Source of the DNA: an uncultured Ruminococcus sp.
GTDB taxonomy: Bacteria > Bacillota > Clostridia > Oscillospirales > Acutalibacteraceae
NCBI GenBank assembly: GCA_902761345.1
Contig: CACWKD010000010.1
Span: 31,633-66,490, forward strand
Reading direction: 5' to 3'
Length of the DNA: 34,858 nt
A model generated the notes under the pieces. The model was not told where the DNA came from. It saw nothing but the letters and a program-made list of their open reading frames with translations, and did not search any database. The number at the start of each line of letters is the position of its first letter. The stretch's first letter is position 1. This document shows, in pieces, positions 8,118-16,265 of the stretch. A program made the translations under genes and the position numbers.

Positions 8118-8849
8118 ATGGGAAAATCCGAACATTCGGGACATAGAAGCAGAATGAGAAAAAGGTTTATAGATTACGGCGGAGAATCATTTGAAACTCA
8201 CGAAATTCTTGAAATGCTGCTCTATTATGCATACCCGATGAAAGATACAAATCCTATTGCGCACAGACTCCTCGACAGATTTGGTTCATTATCCAATCTT
8301 TTAGACTCGCCTTACAACGCTTTGGTGGAAGCTGATCTTACAGATAACGTCGCCACATATTTAAAGCTGTTGCCGGAGATGTTTTCCAGATACTCTTATG
8401 ACAGATTTTGTTCCGATCACACGAAACTGACTGTAAAAAATATTAACGAAATGATCATTACAAAGTTCGTAGGAAAAACAGATGAGAATGTTTATCTTCT
8501 CCTGCTTAATACCAAATATAACCCTCTGTTCTCTAATTTTATAAATCAGGGTAATCATAGTCACGCAGAGATCGATATTTCAAAGATTTGTGATTATGCA
8601 GTCAGATATAAAGCTAAATACGCTATAATTGCACATAATCACCCAAGCGGTATTTTGATCCCGTCACGAGCAGACATACGTTCTACCGCTCGCTTGTACG
8701 AAACTCTGAATGTGCTAAACGTTGAACTTCTAAATCACTATATAGTAGCTGAGGGTTCATGTTTGGGACTTAAAGAGGTTAAATCATTCTTTAAATCTGT
8801 TGCCGAATTTGACAACAGCAATGTAGATGTAGTATATAATGCCGAATAG
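8118..8849 (+). CDS. radC: RadC/JAB-domain family protein
   Basis: This 243-aa protein has an N-terminal helix-hairpin-helix-like part (HEILEMLLYYAYPMKDTNPIA is its core, about residues 28-48) and a C-terminal JAB/MPN domain. The metal motif HNHPSGILIPSRAD keeps the two histidines, the serine and the aspartate with RadC spacing. Where typical RadC proteins have PRE(I/V) upstream, this one has ISKI, and the usual LDH downstream reads LNH, so it is a divergent member. The family is called a DNA repair protein, but its role is not settled. I prefer the ATG at 8118, nine bases after AAAGGA, over the ATG at 8100, which lacks a binding site. The next gene starts 19 bases after its stop, so the two form an operon. 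Confidence 0.82.
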   Translation: MGKSEHSGHRSRMRKRFIDYGGESFETHEILEMLLYYAYPMKDTNPIAHRLLDRFGSLSNLLDSPYNALVEADLTDNVATYLKLLPEMFSRYSYDRFCSDHTKLTVKNINEMIITKFVGKTDENVYLLLLNTKYNPLFSNFINQGNHSHAEIDISKICDYAVRYKAKYAIIAHNHPSGILIPSRADIRSTARLYETLNVLNVELLNHYIVAEGSCLGLKEVKSFFKSVAEFDNSNVDVVYNAE

Positions 8850-8868
8850 AAGAAAGAAGGGAATTATT

Positions 8869-9393
8869 TTGAAAAAGATACTTATTGCAGTAGATATTCA
8901 GAAGGATTTTGTTGACGGCTCGCTTGGTACTTCGGAAGCACAGGCTATGCTCCCAAATGCCGTAAATAAAATCCAAAACCATAACGGCCCTATTATCGTA
9001 ACATACGATACTCACTCTGAGGATTATTTGTCAACTCCCGAGGGAAAAAAGCTGCCCGTTAAGCATTGTATAAAAGGTACAGACGGTTGGAAGCTTGACC
9101 CTCACATAGAATTTGCATTAAAGTCGAAAAACTTTACCGCAGTTGAAAAGCCAACGTTCGGTTCTGTCAACTTACCGCAGAAAGTGCTTGAACTAAGCGG
9201 TGGTGACGAGTTTGAAATAGAACTTATCGGTCTATGCACCGACATCTGCGTTGTTTCAAATGCACTTTTACTTAAAGCGCATTTCCCTGATGTAAAAATT
9301 TCGGTTGTTTCCGATTGCTGCGCAGGCGTTACAAAAGAACTGCACGAAAACGCTTTGGCTGTAATGAGATCCTGCCAGATAGATATTGTATAA
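8869..9393 (+). CDS. Nicotinamidase-like cysteine hydrolase (isochorismatase family)
   Basis: This 174-aa cytosolic enzyme belongs to the isochorismatase-like cysteine hydrolases. The catalytic triad is visible as D9 (VDIQKDF), K94 (VEKPTFG) and C127 (TDICVVS). D47, H49 and H66 (the last in KHCIKGT) match the metal-binding residues of nicotinamidases, which favours nicotinamide to nicotinate conversion for NAD salvage. I chose a TTG start at 8869: it has AAGGG seven bases upstream and starts the protein as MKKILIAVDIQ, the usual family N-terminus. An ATG at 8839 overlaps the radC-like stop and lacks a binding site. The substrate is inferred. Confidence 0.85.
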   Translation: MKKILIAVDIQKDFVDGSLGTSEAQAMLPNAVNKIQNHNGPIIVTYDTHSEDYLSTPEGKKLPVKHCIKGTDGWKLDPHIEFALKSKNFTAVEKPTFGSVNLPQKVLELSGGDEFEIELIGLCTDICVVSNALLLKAHFPDVKISVVSDCCAGVTKELHENALAVMRSCQIDIV

Positions 9394-9417
9394 TCAATAA
9401 AATAAATCACGAATAAG

Positions 9418-9451
9418 TCGTCACCCACTATTGACAAATTCAGGGTGACGA
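9418..9451. repeat. Inverted repeat overlapping the bioY promoter
   Basis: TCGTCACCC (9418-9426) and GGGTGACGA (9443-9451) form a perfect 9-bp inverted repeat around a 16-base centre holding the -35 box. It could be an operator or the terminator stem of the preceding gene; the T tract behind it is poor. Confidence 0.6.
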
Positions 9452-9459
9452 TTTATAAT
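9431..9459 (+). promoter_or_regulatory. Sigma-A promoter of bioY
   Basis: TTGACA (9431-9436) and TATAAT (9454-9459) are exact consensus with a 17-base spacer. The right arm of the inverted repeat 9418-9451 fills most of the spacer. Confidence 0.85.
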
Positions 9460-9492
9460 ATCTATTGTATTCTAAACAAAGGTTGTGATTTT

Positions 9493-10095
9493 ATGCAAAA
9501 ACAAAACATTAACAAAAGGGTTCTTTTACTGACTACATCAGCATTGTCCGTGGCTTTGCTTGCTGTATGTTCGTGGATCAGCATACCTGCTTTGGGTCCG
9601 TTTGTACCGTTTACTCTCCAAACTTTTGCGGTATTTCTGATCGCAGGATTGTTTGAGCTTGAGTGTTCGCTGACATCTGTTGCCGCATATATATTATTGG
9701 GTGCGGTGGGAGTACCTGTATTTGCAGGCTTTAAAGGCGGAATAGCTGCACTTATAGGTCCCACAGGCGGATACATAATAGGGTTTGTTTTCTCTGTATT
9801 GATTATTGCTCTTTTCAAGAGAATAAAACCCGGTTCTGTTCTTTTTCTTATCATAGGAATGATCGCAGGTCTTGCAATATGCTACGCTTTCGGCACGGTA
9901 TGGTTTTATATAGTATTTTCAAGAAACGGTGACGCTAAAAGTATAGGCACTATTTTATCTTTGTGCGTAACTCCGTTCATTATTCCCGATGCAATTAAGC
10001 TTTCGTTAGCAGTTATTCTTATTGACAGATTATCTCTTCCACTCAGCAGGATAGGCATAGATACTGTTAATTACAAAAAAGCGGTTTCACAATAA
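9493..10095 (+). CDS. bioY: Biotin transporter substrate-binding (S) component BioY
   Basis: This 200-aa integral membrane protein binds and imports biotin. It works as an ECF-type S component, normally using the shared EcfA/A'/T energising module encoded elsewhere. Six hydrophobic segments are visible, along with the family signature GPTGGYIIGF. The ATG at 9493 follows AAAGG (9478-9482) at a normal distance; upstream in-frame codons from 9445 lie within the promoter and leader. No biotin synthesis genes or birA are nearby, so the cell may depend on biotin uptake (inference). A consensus promoter with an overlapping inverted repeat suggests transcriptional control. Confidence 0.92.
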   Translation: MQKQNINKRVLLLTTSALSVALLAVCSWISIPALGPFVPFTLQTFAVFLIAGLFELECSLTSVAAYILLGAVGVPVFAGFKGGIAALIGPTGGYIIGFVFSVLIIALFKRIKPGSVLFLIIGMIAGLAICYAFGTVWFYIVFSRNGDAKSIGTILSLCVTPFIIPDAIKLSLAVILIDRLSLPLSRIGIDTVNYKKAVSQ

Positions 10096-10149
10096 TTCAA
10101 TACTCTATCTAAGGTTAAAATCAAAAATCATTCGTTACAAAACAAAGCA

Positions 10150-10196
10150 TATCATAAAACGGTACAGTATCTTAAAACTACTGTACCGTTTCGCTT
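10150..10196. terminator. Bidirectional terminator between bioY and plsY
   Basis: A perfect 13-bp stem (AAACGGTACAGTA at 10157-10169 and its complement at 10179-10191) with a 9-base loop has T-rich flanks in both directions. It can end both the bioY transcript and the convergent ftsY-to-plsY transcript. Confidence 0.9.
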
Positions 10197-10211
10197 TTAT
10201 AATGTCTGAAA

Positions 10212-10916
10212 TTATTTACTCTTTTTAAGTTCCAGTTTCTTTTCCTCGCCCTTTAACAGACGCTTTATATTATCCTTATGCTTTATAATAGTTGTCGCCG
10301 AAATCGCAAGTGTAAATATCGATACTGTCACAACATACTCAAACGATACTGCGCCGAGATACTTGTAATTATAAAAATACGTTACCAGAAAAGTTGATAC
10401 AACAAGCATACATGATCCCAAAATCGAACTTATTGACACTATCTTTGTAATAACAAAAGTAACCGCAAATGTCAAAAACGATACTGCAAATACAGGGAAG
10501 TTGATCACCGCAGCTAATGCCGCCATTGTCACTACTCCCTTACCGCCCTTAAACTTGAAGTATATCGGATAAATATGGCCTATAAAACAGCACATTCCCG
10601 CAAGGTATCTTCCGTATCCCGAAAGCTCGGTAGGATTAGCTGTACCATTCATAGTTTTGAATATCAAACCGCCTATTACTATCGCAATTACACATTTCAG
10701 AAAATCGCCTATAAACGTAAGCACTCCTGCAAGCTTTCCCACCGATCTCATTACATTTGTAAAGCCTGCATTGCCGCTGCCCATAGTTCGTATATCTTTT
10801 CCTGTAAAAATCTTTGTAATCAATATAGCAACATTTATACTTCCAAGAAGATACGCTATTATCATTACTATAACTATTTTAAGAACATTTGATAAATCTG
10901 TAAATAAACCTAACAT
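10212..10916 (-). CDS. plsY: Acyl-phosphate:glycerol-3-phosphate acyltransferase
   Basis: This 234-aa membrane enzyme transfers an acyl group from acyl-phosphate to glycerol-3-phosphate, the first step of phospholipid synthesis. The PlsY motifs are visible: LLGSINVA with the GSGNAG stretch near residues 46-53, GHIYP in the central loop, and FKGGKGV. About five transmembrane segments are predicted by eye. The C-terminus is long and Lys-rich. It is the last gene of the minus-strand run and lies 21 bases after der, an arrangement common in Firmicutes. A GAGGGG binding site precedes the ATG. Confidence 0.95.
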   Translation of the reverse strand: MLGLFTDLSNVLKIVIVMIIAYLLGSINVAILITKIFTGKDIRTMGSGNAGFTNVMRSVGKLAGVLTFIGDFLKCVIAIVIGGLIFKTMNGTANPTELSGYGRYLAGMCCFIGHIYPIYFKFKGGKGVVTMAALAAVINFPVFAVSFLTFAVTFVITKIVSISSILGSCMLVVSTFLVTYFYNYKYLGAVSFEYVVTVSIFTLAISATTIIKHKDNIKRLLKGEEKKLELKKSK

Positions 10917-10937
10917 TTACTATACCCCTCTGTTGAT

Positions 10938-12272
10938 TTATTTTCTGTCGTCCTTATCTCCTCGTTCACGGACAACAAAATGTATTGGCGTACCTATAAG
11001 TCCAAAGCTGTCACGAATTCTGTTTTCAAGGTAACGTCTGTACGAAAAATGGAACAACTCTGCGCTGTTTACAAAACATACAAATGTAGGCGGCTTTGTT
11101 GATGCCTGCGTCATATAGAATATTTTAAGTCTTCTGCCCTTATCTGTCGGAGGCTGTACTCTTGCAACCGCTTCTGCCAGTATATCGTTCAAAACACCTG
11201 TTCTGATACGCATAGCGTTTGCGGCGGCAGTCTCTTTTATAAGGTCAAAAAGCTTATCTATTCTCTGCCCTGTCTTTGCTGAAATAAATATCATCGGCGC
11301 ATAGGACATAAACGCAAAATCTATCTCCAGTTTCTTACGGTACTGATCCATAGTTTTGCCGTCCTTTTCAACTGCATCCCATTTATTTACTGCAATAATA
11401 CACGCTTTGCCTGCCTCGTGAGCAAGTCCTGCTACCTTTGAATCCTGCTCCGTAAATCCCTCGACAGCGTCTATCATTATTACGCATACGTCACTTCTCT
11501 CAATAGCCATTTTTGCTCTGAGTATGCTGTATTTTTCTATATTATCATCAACACGGCTCTTTCGTCTTATACCTGCCGTATCGGTAAAACTAAATTTACC
11601 GTGACTGTTCTCTATAACCGTATCGATCGTATCTCTTGTTGTACCTGCAATATCCGATACGATACATCTTTCCTCTCCGATTATTTTATTGATAAGAGAT
11701 GACTTTCCTGCGTTCGGTTTTCCTATTACGGCAACTGAAATAACATCGCTGTCCTCTTCGTCTTCCGTTTCGGGCGGAAAATACTCAAACACGGCATCTA
11801 ACAAATCTCCTGTTCCGTGACCGTGTACAGACGAAACCTGTATCGGATCGCCCAATCCCAGATTGTAAAACTCATAGAAGTCCGCAGGCGGCTCGCCTAT
11901 TTTATCGCACTTATTCACGCACAACACAACCGGTACTCCGCTTTTCAAAAGCATTGACGCAACTTCTGCATCTGTTGCCACAAGACCTGTCTTTACATCG
12001 GTTACAAGAATAGTGACATCTGCCGACTCTATCGCAAGCTCTGCCTGCTTTCTCATCTGGGAAAGTATAATATCGTCCGTCTTTGGCTCGATACCTCCCG
12101 TATCTATTACAGTAAATGTCCTGTTATTCCACTCGCACTCACCGTACAGCCTGTCACGGGTCACGCCCGGCGTATCGTCAACAATAGATAATCTCTGCCC
12201 TATCAGCTTGTTGAAAAGCGTTGATTTACCGACATTAGGTCTGCCCACTATCGCTACTATCGGTTTAGCCAT
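10938..12272 (-). CDS. der: Ribosome-associated double GTPase Der (EngA)
   Basis: This 444-aa essential GTPase acts in maturation of the 50S subunit. Two tandem G domains are visible. The first has GRPNVGKS at 10-17, DTPGVTRD, DTGG and NKCD; the second has GKPNAGKS at 184-191, DTAGIRRKSR and NKWD. A C-terminal KH-like domain follows, and the acidic linker lies at about 166-175. Length is as expected. AAAGGAG precedes the start. It sits between yhbY, another ribosome assembly gene, and plsY. Confidence 0.97.
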   Translation of the reverse strand: MAKPIVAIVGRPNVGKSTLFNKLIGQRLSIVDDTPGVTRDRLYGECEWNNRTFTVIDTGGIEPKTDDIILSQMRKQAELAIESADVTILVTDVKTGLVATDAEVASMLLKSGVPVVLCVNKCDKIGEPPADFYEFYNLGLGDPIQVSSVHGHGTGDLLDAVFEYFPPETEDEEDSDVISVAVIGKPNAGKSSLINKIIGEERCIVSDIAGTTRDTIDTVIENSHGKFSFTDTAGIRRKSRVDDNIEKYSILRAKMAIERSDVCVIMIDAVEGFTEQDSKVAGLAHEAGKACIIAVNKWDAVEKDGKTMDQYRKKLEIDFAFMSYAPMIFISAKTGQRIDKLFDLIKETAAANAMRIRTGVLNDILAEAVARVQPPTDKGRRLKIFYMTQASTKPPTFVCFVNSAELFHFSYRRYLENRIRDSFGLIGTPIHFVVRERGDKDDRK

Positions 12273-12311
12273 TCACAGCACTCCTTTCTATAAACAATTC
12301 TTATAGATATA

Positions 12312-12617
12312 TTACTTCTTCCTACTCTTTGGCAATTCTATTTTCGGCTCTTTGTCGTTTCTCTTATACAATACAAACTTTGTGCCTATCACCTGAACTA
12401 CCTCGGATCCTGTTGCCTCGGCTATCGTATCCGCAACCTCTCTTACGGAAAGTTCGCAGCTTTCAAGTACCTTGCCCTTGATAAGCTCTCGCGCCTTTAA
12501 AGCTTGCGCGGCTTGCGCTGTTATCTGCTCGCTTAAACCGCCTTTGCCTACCATTAATATAGTATCTATGCTATTTGCAAGAGAACGCAAATAGGCTCTT
12601 TGTTTACTTGTAAGCAT
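12312..12617 (-). CDS. yhbY: YhbY-family RNA-binding (CRM domain) protein
   Basis: This 101-aa basic protein is a single CRM domain and associates with pre-50S particles in the family's known members. The start MLTSKQRAYLRSLA, the GKGG loop at about residues 24-27 and the end of the domain (GTKFVLYKR) are typical. A short Lys/Pro-rich tail follows. It lies 10 bases after rdgB and about 40 bases before der, within one housekeeping operon. Confidence 0.93.
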   Translation of the reverse strand: MLTSKQRAYLRSLANSIDTILMVGKGGLSEQITAQAAQALKARELIKGKVLESCELSVREVADTIAEATGSEVVQVIGTKFVLYKRNDKEPKIELPKSRKK

Positions 12618-12627
12618 ATTTTTCTCC

Positions 12628-13227
12628 TTATTTACCGTAGTATTCCTTTAGCTTCCTGCAAAGACTTCTGAGCGCCTTTCCACGGTGGCTTACTGCGTCT
12701 TTTTCTTGTGCTGTAAGCTGCGCAAATGTTTTGCCGCCGTTGTAGATAAACACAGGATCATACCCAAAGCCGTTGTCGCCTATCGGTTCAAATCCTATAA
12801 CTCCCTCGCAGGTTTCCTCCGCTGTAATAACCGTATCCTTATCTATTATACAGCATATCGAACTGATAAATCTTGCTGTTCTTTTATCAGCGGGAACATC
12901 TTTCATATTATCAAGCAGTTTTTTTATTTTATCCGCATCGGTCGCATTCTCACCTGCGTAGCGTGCGGAATATACACCCGGCTCACCGTTCAATGCGTCA
13001 ACCATTAATCCGGAGTCATCTGCAACACACGGAATACCTGATTTCTCAAATGCCGATAATGCTTTGATATAAGCGTTCTGCGCAAAGGTTTCGCCTGTTT
13101 CTTCAACCTCTCCGAGATCTATACCCTCGCTCTTAGCTGTTACGGCGGTTATACCGAGAGGGTTTAAAATTCTGTCAAGTTCTGCGGCTTTACCTTTATT
13201 ATTTGAAGCAATAATGTATTTTATCAT
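12628..13227 (-). CDS. rdgB: XTP/dITP diphosphatase (RdgB/HAM1)
   Basis: This 199-aa enzyme hydrolyses non-canonical purine triphosphates such as dITP and XTP to monophosphates, keeping them out of DNA and RNA. The signatures ASNNKGKAAEL (7-17), DDSGLMVDAL, GVYSARYAG, GFGYDPVF and SHRGKAL are all present. I chose the ATG at 13227, which lies two bases past the ftsY stop and follows AAGGAAG. A GTG at 13233 would overlap ftsY and sit too close to that site. The tight packing with ftsY indicates translational coupling. Confidence 0.95.
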   Translation of the reverse strand: MIKYIIASNNKGKAAELDRILNPLGITAVTAKSEGIDLGEVEETGETFAQNAYIKALSAFEKSGIPCVADDSGLMVDALNGEPGVYSARYAGENATDADKIKKLLDNMKDVPADKRTARFISSICCIIDKDTVITAEETCEGVIGFEPIGDNGFGYDPVFIYNGGKTFAQLTAQEKDAVSHRGKALRSLCRKLKEYYGK

Positions 13228-13229
13228 AA

Positions 13230-14150
13230 TCACTCTTCCTTTTCCACATCAAATAAAGCCTTTGCAAAATTCTGAGGGTCAAACGGTTGTAAATCGTCTA
13301 TCTGCTCGCCTACTCCGATATACTTTACAGGAACGTCAAGCTCCTCTTTAATAGACAGCACTACGCCGCCCTTTGCCGTACCGTCAAGCTTTGTCAATAC
13401 TATACCTGTGATACCTGCGGCATTCTTAAACTCTCTTGCCTGATTAACAGCATTCTGTCCTGTTGTAGCGTCAAGAACAAGCAGCACCTCTTTATCGGCA
13501 TCAGGGAGTTCTCTGTCAATGATACGGCTAATCTTGTTAAGCTCGTCCATAAGATGTTTCTTGTTGTGAAGTCGTCCTGCCGTATCACAAATGATAACGT
13601 CTGTTCCTCTTGCCTTTGCTGCGCGAATAGAGTCAAATACGACCGCAGCCGGATCAGAACCCTCGTTTTGCTTGACTATATCGCACTTGCTTCTCTCAGC
13701 CCATATTTCAAGCTGGTCTATCGCTGCCGCACGGAATGTATCTGCTGCGGAAAGCAAAACTTTCTTTCCGTCCTTACGCAGATTATTTGCAAGCTTTCCT
13801 ATTGTAGTTGTTTTTCCTACTCCGTTCACACCTATAACAAGAATAATAGACGGCTTTGTTGTAATATTAAGCTCCTGACCGCCCTCAAGCATCTCTGCTA
13901 CAATTTCTTCAAGAAGTCTGTGAACGTCTTTCGGGTTTGTAACGCCCTCTTTTTTAACTTTTTTCCTAAGCTGCTCGCATATTTTCTGTGACGTATTTAT
14001 ACCAACGTCGCCCATTACCAGCAGCTCCTCCAATTCCTCAAACAATTCCTCGTCTATCTTGGAAAAGGATTTTAACATAGAGTCTATCTGACCAACTACA
14101 CTGTCACGTGTTTTTTTCAGACCCTCTTTGATTTTAGCAAACAGACCCAT
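13230..14150 (-). CDS. ftsY: Signal recognition particle receptor FtsY
   Basis: This 306-aa SRP GTPase docks ribosome-SRP complexes at the membrane for co-translational insertion. The N domain spans about 1-95, then the NG GTPase follows: P-loop GVNGVGKTT at 107-115, the SRP insertion motif DTFRAAAIDQL, DTAGRLHNK, TKLDGTAKGG, and a C-terminal GVGEQIDDLQPF. It lacks the long acidic A domain of E. coli FtsY, as is usual in Firmicutes. AGGAG precedes the ATG. It is the first gene of the run down to plsY. No clear promoter is visible in the 20 bases between the rpmF terminator and this gene, so partial read-through is possible. Confidence 0.97.
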   Translation of the reverse strand: MGLFAKIKEGLKKTRDSVVGQIDSMLKSFSKIDEELFEELEELLVMGDVGINTSQKICEQLRKKVKKEGVTNPKDVHRLLEEIVAEMLEGGQELNITTKPSIILVIGVNGVGKTTTIGKLANNLRKDGKKVLLSAADTFRAAAIDQLEIWAERSKCDIVKQNEGSDPAAVVFDSIRAAKARGTDVIICDTAGRLHNKKHLMDELNKISRIIDRELPDADKEVLLVLDATTGQNAVNQAREFKNAAGITGIVLTKLDGTAKGGVVLSIKEELDVPVKYIGVGEQIDDLQPFDPQNFAKALFDVEKEE

Positions 14151-14171
14151 AAAACCACTCCTATTTTCATA

Positions 14172-14201
14172 TTAAAAAAACAAGGGAGGAATACTCCTCC
14201 C
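14172..14201 (-). terminator. Terminator of the yceD-rpmF operon
   Basis: On the minus strand GGGAGGA (14201-14195) pairs with TCCTCCC (14190-14184) around a four-base loop, followed by TTGTTTTTTT. It separates rpmF from ftsY. Confidence 0.85.
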
Positions 14202-14230
14202 CTTTTTACTTACTGAAAAGCAGAACTGAA

Positions 14231-14416
14231 TTAAGCCTCTTCCATCTTAATTACTTCTCTGCCATTGTAATAGCCACAGTTGCCGCAAACTCTGTGCGGA
14301 GCTTTATACTCACCGCAATTTGAGCAAACTGAAAGAGCCGGAGCCTTGAGCTTCCAAACATTGCTGCGTCTTTTATTCTGTCTTGCACTTGATACTTTTC
14401 TCTTCGGTACTGCCAT
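14231..14416 (-). CDS. rpmF: Large ribosomal subunit protein bL32
   Basis: This 61-aa ribosomal protein starts [18 protein letters not shown], the standard bL32 N-terminus. It keeps the zinc ribbon with two CxxC pairs (CSNC and CGNC). I chose the ATG at 14416, which has AAGGAGG just upstream; the in-frame codons before it overlap that site. It follows yceD after a 31-base gap, the usual bacterial order. Retaining all four cysteines marks it as the zinc-dependent C+ form. Confidence 0.98.
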   Translation of the reverse strand: MAVPKRKVSSARQNKRRSNVWKLKAPALSVCSNCGEYKAPHRVCGNCGYYNGREVIKMEEA

Positions 14417-14447
14417 TTTAAACGCCTCCTTATAAAAAAACAATATG

Positions 14448-14939
14448 TTACAATAAACTTCTGAGAGCCTCTAAACGAGGATCAATTTCCTGCAAGTCAC
14501 ATTCGCATACAGCCTTATTAAGGTTTGTACCGCATTTTGGACACACACCCTTGCAATTCTCACTGCACAAATGCTTTGACGGAAGTTCAAGAAGTATATC
14601 CGATGTGACAAGCTCATCTAAATCAAGATTGTAGTCGGGAGCTTCAATATAGTCACCCTCGTTTTCCCCTTCGAGGGATAAAACTAATGTATGATTAAAG
14701 CTATAATCAAACGCAGTTATGGTTTCCTCACCGCATCTGTCACAGGGCGCAGTATAATCGAACACTGCCGAAACCGCCAGATTAACGACACCTGCACGAT
14801 TGACTGCTTTTGCCGACACCTTTATCGGTGTTTTCAGTGGATTACACCCGTTAAACTCCATATCGCTCAAATCAAGCTCATATGAGGAATTAAGTACCTC
14901 ATCTTCGGTCAAGAATACTTTCCTTAAATCTAACAGCAT
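14448..14939 (-). CDS. yceD: YceD family protein (DUF177)
   Basis: This 163-aa protein belongs to the DUF177/YceD family, which is needed for normal 23S rRNA accumulation in plants and E. coli; its mechanism is unknown. It has a central CDRC motif and a C-terminal cysteine cluster ([12 protein letters not shown], then CEC) that probably binds zinc. Its place directly upstream of rpmF is the conserved arrangement. GAGGTG precedes the ATG. Confidence 0.9.
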   Translation of the reverse strand: MLLDLRKVFLTEDEVLNSSYELDLSDMEFNGCNPLKTPIKVSAKAVNRAGVVNLAVSAVFDYTAPCDRCGEETITAFDYSFNHTLVLSLEGENEGDYIEAPDYNLDLDELVTSDILLELPSKHLCSENCKGVCPKCGTNLNKAVCECDLQEIDPRLEALRSLL

Positions 14940-14995
14940 AAACGCACCTCAATAACCACACAAAAACTCCATATTGACTTGAAATACCGCATTAA

Positions 14996-15024
14996 ATTAT
15001 ACCTTATTCAGGTGGTTTTGTCAA
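14996..15024 (-). promoter_or_regulatory. Sigma-A promoter of yceD-rpmF
   Basis: On the minus strand TTGACA (15024-15019) and TATAAT (15001-14996) are exact consensus with a 17-base spacer, about 57 bases upstream of yceD. Confidence 0.85.
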
Positions 15025-15070
15025 TACAAAAATAGTTACAATAAATTATCTTTTTTACAGCCGATCTCCG

Positions 15071-15547
15071 TCAATCTATATGTCTTTTCAGAGTTTTGGG
15101 CTTTACCGAACTTTTTCTATCCTGCAAATTCATCAGCAGGGCTGTTGCAGATAATATATCTATCAAAATATAGCAAAAAATACTCACAAGCGCCCCTACT
15201 CCTATATTAAATCCTATAAACATAAAGATAGAGGTCATTCCTATTACGCCACAGCATATTCCCACTATATTCTTGATGTTAGTTTTCTTGTCGAAAAACA
15301 TAAAGAAAAATCCAACCACAGGAATTATGATATACAGCAATCCTATAATTGTATTCTGTCTTACGGGTGTTGAACCTCCCATAGTTCCAAATGCAAGATT
15401 GAGAGCCGTCATTTCTATGTATGTTTCCACTCCGTCGATCTCTATCAAATCAACTGCGAATGTCATAGACAGCATATACCCGCACACTATGAACAGGCAC
15501 ATCAATACTCTCCTGATATTTCTGCAGCGTTTTGTTTCATCACTCAT
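15071..15547 (-). CDS. Small integral membrane protein of unknown function
   Basis: I do not recognise this 158-aa protein. By eye it has four hydrophobic segments, at about 13-31, 65-84, 92-111 and 115-142, with a basic N-terminus and a basic, polar C-terminal tail. The first extracytoplasmic loop carries several acidic residues. Its ATG overlaps the ppa stop in an ATGA sequence, so its translation is probably coupled to the pyrophosphatase. No catalytic motif is visible. Confidence 0.75.
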   Translation of the reverse strand: MSDETKRCRNIRRVLMCLFIVCGYMLSMTFAVDLIEIDGVETYIEMTALNLAFGTMGGSTPVRQNTIIGLLYIIIPVVGFFFMFFDKKTNIKNIVGICCGVIGMTSIFMFIGFNIGVGALVSIFCYILIDILSATALLMNLQDRKSSVKPKTLKRHID

Positions 15548-16086
15548 AATATTTCACCGCAAAATCCTTTTTTGTAAGCATCTATTGTAGAAGCAATTAT
15601 CTCTATCGCCTTATCACGGTTAAGAACTTCGTCAACAGCGGTTTCTTTGTTTTCGAGAGTTTTGTACACTGTAAAGAAGTGACACATCTCATCGAAAATA
15701 TGAGCAGGGAGCTGAGAAATATCATTATATGTGTTATATGTAGGATCGTTGAAAGGAATAGCTATAATCTTTTCATCATTCCTGCCGTTGTCTATCATCT
15801 TGATAACTCCTATCGGATAACAGCGTACCAATGTGAGCGGCTCTATCTGCTCGGAGCAAAGTACAAGCACATCAAGCGGGTCTTTATCGTCTGCGTATGT
15901 ACGGGGAATAAAACCGTAGTTTGCAGGATAGTGAGTTGATGTATAGAGTATTCTGTCAAGTATAAGCATACCTGTTTTCTTGTCAAGCTCGTATTTCAGC
16001 TTGCTGCCCTTAGATATCTCTATTACTGCAACAAAATCCTCGGGCGAAATTCTCTCCGCCTCAATGTCATGCCATATGTTCATCAT
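15544..16086 (-). CDS. ppa: Inorganic pyrophosphatase (soluble, family I)
   Basis: This 180-aa cytosolic enzyme hydrolyses pyrophosphate to two phosphates, pulling biosynthetic reactions forward. The family I signature is clear: NYGFIPRTYADDKDPLDVLV contains the metal-binding aspartates DxxDPLD. The protein starts MMNIWHDIE; two consecutive ATG codons (16086 and 16083) both lie at acceptable distances from AGGAG, so the exact start is undecided. It shares an ATGA overlap with the small membrane protein downstream. Confidence 0.94.
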   Translation of the reverse strand: MMNIWHDIEAERISPEDFVAVIEISKGSKLKYELDKKTGMLILDRILYTSTHYPANYGFIPRTYADDKDPLDVLVLCSEQIEPLTLVRCYPIGVIKMIDNGRNDEKIIAIPFNDPTYNTYNDISQLPAHIFDEMCHFFTVYKTLENKETAVDEVLNRDKAIEIIASTIDAYKKGFCGEIL

Positions 16087-16230
16087 AGTTTATCTCCTCT
16101 TTAATAGTAAATCAGACAGCATTATTCAAACATTGCCTATTTTATTATAATACAAAAGCTCGACAATTTCCATAGTAAAACGCAGAACTTATAATATTTT
16201 ACAATTTTGTAACTTTTTCAAACAATTCAA

Positions 16231-16256
16231 AGGGGAGCAACACACTTTACTCCCCT
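16231..16256 (-). terminator. Probable terminator of the spoIIR-addB-addA unit
   Basis: AGGGGAG (16231-16237) and CTCCCCT (16250-16256) form a 7-bp stem just past the addA stop. The following minus-strand T tract (TTGAATTGTTTG) is weak. Confidence 0.6.
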
Positions 16257-16265
16257 CAAAATTAT

